Shown here one piece after another: positions 7,620 to 12,958 of a DNA stretch of 12,958 bases. Origin of the DNA: an uncultured Lachnospiraceae bacterium (GTDB lineage: Bacteria > Bacillota > Clostridia > Lachnospirales > Lachnospiraceae); assembly GCA_949051815.1 (NCBI GenBank), contig CARQVR010000079.1, positions 1 through 12,958 on the forward strand, in the 5' to 3' direction. The position numbers were made by a program, and so were the translations under genes. Within the stretch, counting starts at the first letter, position 1. Each line of letters begins with the position of its first letter. Below the pieces are notes generated by a model, which did not search any database, was not told the DNA's origin, and saw only the letters and a program-made list of their open reading frames with translations.

Positions 7620-7919
7620 TCACGTGCCTTTCGCCAGCTTGGCCTTTACCTTATCCATGGAATCCACGAAAATCAGAATCTCCGCCACCACCTCATACAG
7701 CTCCGGCGGAATCATGTCGCCGATCTCCAGCCGTGAAAGCGTATCTGCCAGCTTATCATCCCTGTGGACCGGCACGTCCGCCTCCTTCGCCTTTTCAATA
7801 ATACGCTCCGCCAAAGCGCCCCTGCCGGAGGCAATGACGCGCGGCGCCTCGTCGTTCGGGTCATACTCCAGCGCAATCGCCTGTCTGACTTTTTTCTTCT
7901 CCTGATTCTTTTCCGCCAT
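7620..7919 (-). CDS. ylqH: FlhB C-terminal-domain-like protein (YlqH type)
   Basis: A 99-aa soluble protein matching the cytoplasmic C-terminal domain of FlhB/EscU, the export-gate protein of flagellar type III secretion. Family features are AIALEYDPND (15-24, compare YAVAIKYDPE in FlhB), the APRVIASGRGALAERI segment (25-40) and EIGDMIPPELYEVVAEIL (65-82). The membrane domain is wholly missing. The sequence starts just where FlhB begins after its NPTH self-cleavage site, and no NPTH is present. An in-frame ATG at 7982 would add 21 residues encoded by the adjacent repeat block. The start at 7919 (MAEKNQEKKK) is preferred because AAGGAG lies 8 bases upstream. B. subtilis has the same kind of protein (YlqH) in its rplS-rbgA-rnhB-ylqG-ylqH cluster. 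Function is unknown. Confidence 0.88.
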   Translation of the reverse strand: MAEKNQEKKKVRQAIALEYDPNDEAPRVIASGRGALAERIIEKAKEADVPVHRDDKLADTLSRLEIGDMIPPELYEVVAEILIFVDSMDKVKAKLAKGT

Positions 7920-7990
7920 TCCTGATACTCCTTTTCTCCTGACATCCCTCTCCTCAAACGGAGAATGCCGCTTCTCACGCAAGCCTCCAT

Positions 7991-8009
7991 GTCACAGCTT
8001 CGCTGTGAC
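7991..8009. repeat. Perfect 8-bp hairpin with GCGAAGC apex
   Basis: GTCACAGC (7991-7998) and GCTGTGAC (8002-8009) pair across a 3-base loop. On the minus strand the tip reads GCGAAGC, the sequence known to form an unusually stable DNA mini-hairpin. The same tip occurs in the block at 12715-12863. Confidence 0.85.
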
Positions 8010-8021
8010 TCAAATCGGTGC

Positions 8022-8048
8022 GGAGAATGCCGCTTTCCGGCATTCTCC
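8022..8048. repeat. Perfect 11-bp hairpin
   Basis: GGAGAATGCCG (8022-8032) and CGGCATTCTCC (8038-8048) are exact reverse complements with a 5-base loop. No T tract follows on either side. A further copy of the left arm occurs at 7960-7970, so alternative pairings are possible. Confidence 0.88.
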
Positions 8049-8060
8049 TGCATGAGACTT

Positions 8061-8107
8061 AGAACTTCTCCACGAAACAGCCTCTGCTGTGAGTGGTTAG
8101 CAGTTCT
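8061..8107. repeat. Three-segment interrupted hairpin
   Basis: Nested pairings AGAACT/AGTTCT (8061-8066 with 8102-8107), CCAC/GTGG (8070-8073 with 8093-8096) and ACAGC/GCTGT (8077-8081 with 8086-8090) share one axis, separated by small internal loops around a CTCT loop. Three coaxial stems in 47 bases are unlikely by chance. Confidence 0.75.
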
Positions 8108-8114
8108 TCTCACG

Positions 8115-9899
8115 CTAGGCCCGCATATCAAATGACGTCCTGCTGAGAACTGAGATATTTTTCTGCTGGCTCAACAGTGTCTGCATAATGGTGCTGTCTT
8201 CCTCTTCTGCGCCCGCCTCCTTGACGTGCATCTGCGCTTTCAGGGCATAGCCTCTGCCTTCCAGTCTTTTATCAAGGAGATCTATATTCTTTTCAATCAA
8301 TTCCAGAATGCTTTCATCCGCCACCGTGAAATTCGTAGCCACCTGTTTATCTTTCATCGTCACATAGACGTCTAACGGCCCAAGATGCTCCATATCCAGA
8401 TGCAGCAGGGCGCTCACCTGCCCGTCCTTTGCCGCCAGATTCTTTTTGTTGGTATACACATAGAGATCGCCGTGGGCGTTGTTGCCAAGCATCTTTAAAG
8501 GTAACTGCACATAGGTGTAAAGATGATTCATCTGGTTCATAAAATCCACGTTGCTTTGCAGATTCTGCACACTTCTCGCCACGGGCGCATCCGCCTTGCC
8601 CGCTGTCTCAAGAGCCTGGGACAGTCTTGCCGTCTGCTCCCTGATCCGCTCGTAAAGCTGCTCGATCTGTTTTTTATCCGCCACATTCTGCGGTTCTATC
8701 ATCCACTGACGCCCGATCTGCTCTTTTAGCAGCGACTGAAATTCTTTTCCCCCAAGCATTCTCTGCAAAGCGTGCTCTGAAATATCTCCCCGAAGCGCCT
8801 TCGGCAAAAGCTGTTTGATAAACTGCAATATGTCTTTCGGCGAAAGCGCCCCGTTCTTTACCTGCGCCGCCGTCTCCTCGTCCATGCCAAGCTCGCGCAG
8901 GGCGTTCCCGAGCCGCTCCCACTGGCCCTGACTCAGCACGGGCTGCCTGTCGCTGTTTCCCTCTCCCGCCTGGGGCAGTTCCTCCACCGGCACGCCGGCC
9001 GGCTGTTCCTTCGGCGCTTCGCCTTCCGTCTGCCCGGACTGTCCCGCCGTCTCCGCAGACGCGGCGTTCTGTGTCTGTCCACCCGCCGCTTCCCCGTTTT
9101 CTGCTGTCTGCGCGCCCTCCGGAAGAATCTCAGCATTCCCCTGCGCTGTCCCGGCTTCGCCGCCCTGTACGATTACGGTACCGTCCTCACCGGCCCCGCC
9201 TTCCGTAAAAATATCAATAACCGCCTGATACAGGGCGTAAGCTTTCTCACCCTGCCCGCTGTTTACCAGCTCCATAAACACCTTCGGCAGCTCCTCCATA
9301 ATCGTTTCCGCACTCCCGAGAATCTGATGGTTCGCCGCCTTGTACTGCTCAAACTGTTCGATGTTTGCCTCTGTCACAGGCAGCTCCAGCCTCGTCATCT
9401 GTATGATGGTTGTGGGATCTTTCCCCGGAAATTCCACAAGCAGTCTGCTCATATTCAGGATCGACTCCTTGTCTATGGGCATCCCCTCCTCCATCATTTT
9501 AGCTACCATCTCTATATTTTCAGCGGTTTCCGGCAGACCGGCCGCCGCCAGAGCCCGCAGAATCGTAGCGGTGTTCGCCGTATTGGTATAGAGCGGCGCA
9601 AGAGACATAAAGGAGCTGCTGTTCGCCTTAACCTCAAAGCTCATCATCTGCCCAAGCGCAATACTTACGCTCTTGTCAATTTTGGCATTGATGGCAAAAT
9701 CCTGCGCAAGCTCAATCTGCACGGAATTGCCGTTTCTGCTCACTACCGTTCCCTGCAGCGTCTGTCCCGGTTTTAAGGCGCGCACCTCGTTTTGCAGGCG
9801 CATAAGCCGCTCTCCCTTACCGGCAGAATCGGACGCTCTCACCGGATCGTTCGCTTTCACCCTCTGATTTTCCTTTTTTAATATACTCGCCAGATTCAC
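8115..9899 (-). CDS. ylqG: FliK-like protein with C-terminal hook-length-control-type domain (YlqG type)
   Basis: A 594-aa cytoplasmic-looking protein with no signal peptide or membrane span. In order it has a short beta-rich segment starting LKPGQTLQGTVVSRNGN (about 42-90), helical segments (about 110-230), a low-complexity linker rich in Gly, Glu, Gln and Ala (about 232-325), more helices, and a C-terminal region (about 495-560). That region, LHLDMEHLGPLDVYVTMKD followed by a long helix and GYALKAQMHV, resembles the FliK C-terminal domain that sets the export switch by touching FlhB. Two starts are possible. A GTG at 9905 overlaps the rnhB stop as GTGA. The GTG at 9899 (MNLASILKK) has GAGG 7 bases upstream and is preferred. 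It precedes the FlhB-C-like gene, an order also seen in B. subtilis ylqG-ylqH. The role is unknown. Confidence 0.82.
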   Translation of the reverse strand: MNLASILKKENQRVKANDPVRASDSAGKGERLMRLQNEVRALKPGQTLQGTVVSRNGNSVQIELAQDFAINAKIDKSVSIALGQMMSFEVKANSSSFMSLAPLYTNTANTATILRALAAAGLPETAENIEMVAKMMEEGMPIDKESILNMSRLLVEFPGKDPTTIIQMTRLELPVTEANIEQFEQYKAANHQILGSAETIMEELPKVFMELVNSGQGEKAYALYQAVIDIFTEGGAGEDGTVIVQGGEAGTAQGNAEILPEGAQTAENGEAAGGQTQNAASAETAGQSGQTEGEAPKEQPAGVPVEELPQAGEGNSDRQPVLSQGQWERLGNALRELGMDEETAAQVKNGALSPKDILQFIKQLLPKALRGDISEHALQRMLGGKEFQSLLKEQIGRQWMIEPQNVADKKQIEQLYERIREQTARLSQALETAGKADAPVARSVQNLQSNVDFMNQMNHLYTYVQLPLKMLGNNAHGDLYVYTNKKNLAAKDGQVSALLHLDMEHLGPLDVYVTMKDKQVATNFTVADESILELIEKNIDLLDKRLEGRGYALKAQMHVKEAGAEEEDSTIMQTLLSQQKNISVLSRTSFDMRA

Positions 9900-9901
9900 T
9901 C

Positions 9902-10666
9902 TCACACCTCACAAAAGTTTTTGATAAAGGTTTTTCTGTGAATGGGACACGGCCCGTATGCCTTAAGCGCGTCAATATGCGTCTGCGCCCCATATCCCTT
10001 GTTGGAGGCAAACCCGTACACCGGATAAACCTCGTCATAGCGCACCATCAGCCGGTCCCTCGTCACCTTCGCCACAATGCTTGCCGCACCGATGGAAATA
10101 CTCTTGGCGTCCCCTTTAATAATGGGCACCTGACGGATCGGAATCTCCGGTATGGTCACCGCGTCATTCAATAAAATATCGGGCGCAACCGGCAGCTTCC
10201 CGACCGCCTCCCGCATCGCCTCGTAAGTGGCCTGCAAAATATTGATCTCGTCGATCCGCTCCGGCGTGCTGTAACCCAAACCTACCGCCACCGCCTTTTC
10301 CATTATAACCTCATATAACTCCTCTCTCTTTTTTTCGGAGAGTTTCTTGGAATCATTGATATATAAAATATCACAATCTTTCGGCAAAATAACCGCTCCG
10401 GCCACCACCGGCCCGGCAAGCGGGCCTCTGCCCACCTCATCAATGCCGCAAATATTGGCATATACGGCGTATTCTCTCTCGTAATGCTTAAGCGTCTCCG
10501 TGCGTTTTATCTCTTTTTCATAAGCTTGAATCCGTTTTTTCGCCTTGGTAATTTCAGCCTGTACGCCTGCCCTTTCGTCTGATTCATATGCAGATAACAA
10601 AACAGGCAGCTCTCCAATAGCCGCCGCCTGTAATTTTTCCCTGATGGTACTGATATTTTCCGCCAT
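9902..10666 (-). CDS. rnhB: Ribonuclease HII
   Basis: It cleaves RNA in RNA-DNA hybrids and removes single ribonucleotides from DNA. The metal-binding residues are visible: Asp76 and Glu77 in GIDEVGRGPLAGPVV, Asp168 in ILLNDAV and Asp186 in IIKGDAKSISIGAASIVAKVTRD. The product is 254 aa, with an N-terminal extension of about 70 residues before the catalytic core, as in Bacillus-type RNase HII. Two upstream starts (TTG 10696, ATG 10693 overlapping the lepB stop) lack a ribosome binding site. The ATG at 10666 (MAENISTIREK) has GGGAG (10674-10678) 7 bases upstream and gives the usual length. It lies 26 bases after the second lepB and runs directly into the ylqG-like gene. Confidence 0.97.
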   Translation of the reverse strand: MAENISTIREKLQAAAIGELPVLLSAYESDERAGVQAEITKAKKRIQAYEKEIKRTETLKHYEREYAVYANICGIDEVGRGPLAGPVVAGAVILPKDCDILYINDSKKLSEKKREELYEVIMEKAVAVGLGYSTPERIDEINILQATYEAMREAVGKLPVAPDILLNDAVTIPEIPIRQVPIIKGDAKSISIGAASIVAKVTRDRLMVRYDEVYPVYGFASNKGYGAQTHIDALKAYGPCPIHRKTFIKNFCEV

Positions 10667-10692
10667 TTTTCCGCTCCCGTAAAATGTCCGCA

Positions 10693-11232
10693 TCAACGGT
10701 GTCTGATAAAACCAAACTGATCAAGCGGCCAGATCCGCAGCCACGCCCTGCCGATGATGTTTTCCCTTTTGATGTTGCCGACAGAAGGATCTCTGCCGTC
10801 AACGCTGTTATTTCTGTTGTCCCCCAGAACAAAGTATTCATTCTTTCCCAGCCTGACAGGCTCATACGCCCTGCCGGGATTTGCAATCACTTCCTTGCCA
10901 TAGGATTCCTCAAGCACCTCGCCGTCCACATAGATATTTCCCTCTTCATCAATCTGCACTGTCTCGCCCGGCAGACCGATAATCCGTTTGATGTAGAAGG
11001 TTTCTTCCTCCTTCAAAAAGGGAAAGACAATGATGTCAAATCGTTCCGGATCATGGAAACGGTAGCTTAACTTATCCACGATCAGATTGTCCTCCGTGCT
11101 GAGCGTCGGCTCCATGGAGTGCCCCTGTACCTGCGTCCTCTGCCCTACAAAGTGAATCACAAGATAAACGATACACAAAACGCCCAGCAGATACAGGCTG
11201 GTATTTAATATCTCACGCAGTACTTTCTTCAC
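10693..11232 (-). CDS. lepB: Type I signal peptidase (second copy, 179 aa)
   Basis: It cuts signal peptides from exported proteins at the outer face of the cytoplasmic membrane. One N-terminal membrane anchor spans about 12-30. The catalytic Ser39 is in GHSMEPTL and the general base Lys82 in FYIKRIIGLPGETV. The later conserved box GDNRNNSVDGRD is at about 138-148. Start is a GTG at 11232 with AGGAGGAG (11238-11245) ideally placed. The GTG overlaps the rbgA stop as GTGA, and the ribosome binding site lies inside the rbgA end, so translation is probably coupled. It is a clear paralogue of the lepB at 12115-12699 but diverged, with a shorter N-terminus and a different middle. The division of labour is unknown. 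Confidence 0.96.
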   Translation of the reverse strand: MKKVLREILNTSLYLLGVLCIVYLVIHFVGQRTQVQGHSMEPTLSTEDNLIVDKLSYRFHDPERFDIIVFPFLKEEETFYIKRIIGLPGETVQIDEEGNIYVDGEVLEESYGKEVIANPGRAYEPVRLGKNEYFVLGDNRNNSVDGRDPSVGNIKRENIIGRAWLRIWPLDQFGFIRHR

Positions 11233-12101
11233 TTTTGCTCCTCCTGCAATTCCCCACACATTTCCAATGTAATTCTTCCGATTCTGCCGTTTCTGAAATC
11301 ATCCACAAGAAGAGCCGCCGCCTTCCCGTAGTCCGGCTCCTGCCCCTTTTTATAGCATTTGCGGTTCTCGCAGATAAGCGCCAGCGCCTGCACCGGCGTA
11401 ACCGCCTCCCCTGCCTCTTCCATCTGGTATCGGCTAAAAAGCGGCTCTCTGTAATGCTCCAGAAGATACGCTAACAGTTCCTGTGCCAGCTCCGTCATCT
11501 GCAAAATCTCGTCGTTCATGGAACCGATCATGGCAAGCCGTTTTCCCACTTCCTCACTCTCAAACTTAGGCCAGAGAATGCCCGGCGTGTCCAAAAGCTC
11601 CAGCTCCTTATTGAGCCTGATCCACTGTTTTCCCTTGGTCACGCCCGGTTTATTTCCCGTTTTCGCACAGGCCTTTCCGGCAAAGGAGTTGATAAATGTG
11701 GATTTCCCCACATTCGGTATACCGACCACGATAGCCCTGACCGGCCGGTTTTTGATTCCCCGCTTCTTATCCCGCTCGATCTTCTCCCGACACGCCTCCT
11801 GCACCTTCGGCTGGATCGCCCGCAGTCCCTGTCCCGTTTTCGCATTGACCTCCAGAACATGATAACCCCGCTCCTTAAAATACGCCATCCACCGTTTATT
11901 CTCCGCCGGATCCGCCAGATCCGATTTATTCAGAAGAATCAGCCGGGATTTGTTCTTTCCCAGCTCGTCAATATCCGGATTTCTGCTGGAAAGCGGCACT
12001 CTTGCATCCACCAGCTCGATCACCAGATCTATCAGACTGATATTTTCCTGCATCATGCGCTTCGCCTTCGTCATGTGCCCCGGATACCACTGATAATTCA
12101 T
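11229..12101 (-). CDS. rbgA: Ribosome biogenesis GTPase RbgA (YlqF)
   Basis: A circularly permuted GTPase acting late in 50S assembly; in B. subtilis it is needed for L16 incorporation. The motif order is G4 NKSD (58-61), then G1 GIPNVGKST (127-135), G2 with Thr155 in PGVTK, and G3 DTPG (171-174), which is the diagnostic permutation. The N-terminus MNYQWYPGHMTKAKR is the family signature, and a C-terminal RNA-binding domain follows. Length is 290 aa, the normal size. The start at 12101 has AGAGGG 7 bases upstream, overlapping the preceding lepB stop region, 13 bases away. The end overlaps the second lepB by 4 bases. Its place behind rplS is conserved in Firmicutes. Confidence 0.98.
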   Translation of the reverse strand: MNYQWYPGHMTKAKRMMQENISLIDLVIELVDARVPLSSRNPDIDELGKNKSRLILLNKSDLADPAENKRWMAYFKERGYHVLEVNAKTGQGLRAIQPKVQEACREKIERDKKRGIKNRPVRAIVVGIPNVGKSTFINSFAGKACAKTGNKPGVTKGKQWIRLNKELELLDTPGILWPKFESEEVGKRLAMIGSMNDEILQMTELAQELLAYLLEHYREPLFSRYQMEEAGEAVTPVQALALICENRKCYKKGQEPDYGKAAALLVDDFRNGRIGRITLEMCGELQEEQK

Positions 12102-12114
12102 ACTGCAACCCTCT

Positions 12115-12699
12115 CTATTCAATGAGTCCCATGGACTCTTCTCCAACTGCCATATGAAACCATGCCTTGCCGATGATCGTGTCTTTCCTGACCGCACCGA
12201 TATTGCCGGAACGGCTGTCCTCACTGCTGTTTCGGTTATCCCCCAGCACAAAAAATTCATCGCTGGCAAGAAGCAGTTCATTCTGCGCAATGCCCGGATC
12301 CACGATCTTGTCAAATTGTTCGTTCTCTGCAAGAAGCGCCCCGTCTATGTACACATTTCCCTCTCTGATCTGCACCGTCTCGCCCGGCAGACCTACAACA
12401 CGTTTTACATAGTAATGGGAGTTCTGGTTGCCGTTCGGCAAAAAAACGATCACGTCTCCGCGCTTAGGCGTAGAAATGCGGTAGAGAATACGATTCATCA
12501 GGATTTCCTGTCCGTTATGCAAAACCGGTTCCATGGAGTCACCGATCACACTGGTGCGCATTCCCACGGAAAAGACCAGAACAAATGCAAGAAAAACGGC
12601 GACCGCGCCGCCGACAAGCAGCTCCACCGCATCCTTTAAAAGTCTCGGATCAAGCCTCTTCTTTTTCTGATAAAAGGTTAAACCCTTTCTTCTTGCCAT
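12115..12699 (-). CDS. lepB: Type I signal peptidase (first copy, 194 aa)
   Basis: Membrane-bound signal peptidase with one N-terminal anchor (about 26-46) after a basic segment. The catalytic Ser55 is in IGDSMEPVL, GDVIVF is at 81-86, Lys99 is in YYVKRVVGLPGETV, and GDNRNSSEDSRSG is at about 153-165. An in-frame ATG at 12819 would add 40 residues encoded by the adjacent hairpin block and unlike the family, so it is rejected. The start at 12699 (MARRKGLTFY) has GTGGAG (12708-12713) 8 bases upstream. It is followed after 13 bases by rbgA. The gene lies beyond the rplS terminator, so expression may depend on readthrough or on a promoter inside the repeat block. I found only weak -10-like TATGAT there. 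Confidence 0.96.
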   Translation of the reverse strand: MARRKGLTFYQKKKRLDPRLLKDAVELLVGGAVAVFLAFVLVFSVGMRTSVIGDSMEPVLHNGQEILMNRILYRISTPKRGDVIVFLPNGNQNSHYYVKRVVGLPGETVQIREGNVYIDGALLAENEQFDKIVDPGIAQNELLLASDEFFVLGDNRNSSEDSRSGNIGAVRKDTIIGKAWFHMAVGEESMGLIE

Positions 12700-12754
12700 T
12701 CTTTGCACTCCACTGTCTTCTGATTCTGTCCACGTTCCCGCGATAAGCAGACTC

Positions 12755-12771
12755 GAAACGCTTCGCGTTTC
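12755..12771. repeat. Perfect 7-bp hairpin with GCGAAGC apex
   Basis: GAAACGC (12755-12761) and GCGTTTC (12765-12771) pair across TTC. The minus strand tip reads GCGAAGC, the same as in the hairpin at 7991-8009 although the lower stems differ. Confidence 0.82.
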
Positions 12772-12800
12772 TCGTTCGCGTTGCTCATCATAAGCCGTCT

Positions 12801-12835
12801 CAGACAGTCTTCCATGCAAGCATGTATCCTGTCTG
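12801..12835. repeat. Two-segment hairpin CAGACAG...CTGTCTG
   Basis: CAGACAG (12801-12807) pairs with CTGTCTG (12829-12835). Inside it CATGC (12813-12817) pairs with GCATG (12820-12824) across AA, leaving a small internal loop. It belongs to the repeat block and has no T run. Confidence 0.72.
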
Positions 12836-12863
12836 TTCCGTCTTCTGATTCTGCTTATCGCGG

Positions 12864-12904
12864 AAAAGCAAACAGATACCCCGAATTACTCTGAGGTATC
12901 TGTT
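12864..12904 (-). terminator. Rho-independent terminator after rplS
   Basis: On the minus strand AACAGATACCTC pairs with GGGGTATCTGTT (12 pairs including one G-T) around a 10-base loop. TGCTTTT follows. It begins 16 bases after the rplS stop, a normal terminator position. The T tract is interrupted, so some readthrough into lepB is likely. Confidence 0.78.
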
Positions 12905-12920
12905 CCATCATCACTTTCGC

Positions 12921-12958
12921 TTATTTAACCAGTTCTTTCACTTTAGCTTTCTTACCGA
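12921..12958 (-). CDS. rplS: Ribosomal protein L19, last 11 codons only
   Basis: The fragment reads GKKAKVKELVK then TAA, entering from the right edge. The lysine-rich ending fits the C-terminus of bacterial L19, and rplS is the usual gene just upstream of rbgA/lepB in Firmicutes. It is followed by a terminator hairpin. With so few residues the call depends mainly on gene order. Confidence 0.72.
   Translation of the reverse strand, partial: GKKAKVKELVK

Larger units (their letters stand above)
7959..8115. repeat. Hairpin-rich repeat block between the ylqG-like and ylqH-like genes
   Basis: The block holds three strong palindromes and two direct repeats. CGGAGAATGCCGCTT occurs at 7959-7973 and again at 8021-8035. 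On the minus strand GCGTGAGAAG begins the block (8106-8115) and recurs at 7971-7980, so most of the structure is bracketed by this 10-base repeat. No stem is followed by a T run on either strand, so these are not ordinary terminators. The block lies inside an otherwise tightly packed operon, just before the ylqH-like ribosome binding site. It looks like a small dispersed palindromic element rather than a gene. A structured RNA with a regulatory role is the alternative. Confidence 0.75.
12715..12863. repeat. Palindromic repeat block between rplS and lepB
   Basis: The 14-base direct repeat GTCTTCTGATTCTG occurs at 12715-12728 and 12840-12853. Overlapping it is a perfect 14-base inverted repeat, CCGCGATAAGCAGA at 12738-12751 and TCTGCTTATCGCGG at 12850-12863. 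Inside are two further hairpins (12755-12771 and 12801-12835). Such a layout, direct repeats bounding internal palindromes with no coding capacity, is typical of small non-autonomous repeat elements. It ends 2 bases before the lepB ribosome binding site, so any insertion has preserved that site. Confidence 0.75.

Noticed and set aside
7920..7982. Upstream N-terminal extension of the FlhB-like protein
   Set aside because: It is encoded by repeat sequence and the ATG at 7919 has a well-spaced AAGGAG.
7959..8115. CRISPR array or attenuator
   Set aside because: Repeats are too few and irregularly spaced for CRISPR, no spacers or cas genes are present, and the stems lack T tracts needed for termination.
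12700..12819. Upstream N-terminal extension of the first lepB
   Set aside because: The extra 40 residues are encoded by the hairpin block, do not resemble signal peptidase, and the internal ATG has a good ribosome binding site.

Overview
The window looks like chromosomal core DNA of a Gram-positive anaerobe of the class Clostridia, most likely Lachnospiraceae. This is inferred from the gene order rplS-lepB-rbgA-lepB-rnhB-ylqG-ylqH-yraN-pgeF, from strong purine-rich Shine-Dalgarno sites, from an atypical long PRPP synthase, and from the type of two-component system. No species can be named from sequence alone. No transposase, phage gene, CRISPR array, rRNA or tRNA was seen.

Layout from left to right. 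(1) The first 346 codons of der (EngA) run leftward off the window edge. (2) A 325-base divergent intergenic region carries back-to-back sigma-A-type promoters, one for der and one for prs. (3) prs (PRPP synthase, 397 aa) is the only plus-strand gene and ends at a hairpin that can terminate both strands. (4) A minus-strand response regulator and a 946-aa multi-membrane-span histidine kinase converge on prs. (5) From the right edge to about 6.3 kb runs one long minus-strand gene train: the last codons of rplS (L19) and a terminator, lepB, rbgA, a second lepB, rnhB, a FliK-like protein (YlqG type), an FlhB C-terminal-domain protein (YlqH type), yraN and pgeF. Many junctions overlap or are only a few bases apart, so translational coupling is likely.

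How the genes fit together. L19, RbgA and Der all concern the large ribosomal subunit. The two signal peptidases process exported proteins. RNase HII and YraN act on nucleic acids. PgeF is a metabolite and cell-wall quality-control enzyme. The FliK-like and FlhB-C-like pair resembles the substrate-specificity switch of flagellar export, but no other flagellar gene is in view.

Most unusual structure. Two intergenic blocks on the right side (about 7959-8115 and 12715-12863) are dense in perfect hairpins and are bounded by short direct repeats. They share a GCGAAGC-tipped hairpin and a GCTTGC-containing motif on the minus strand. They look like two members of a small dispersed palindromic repeat family inserted into this operon. 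A 12-base perfect palindrome overlaps the likely start of the two-component operon and may be an operator.
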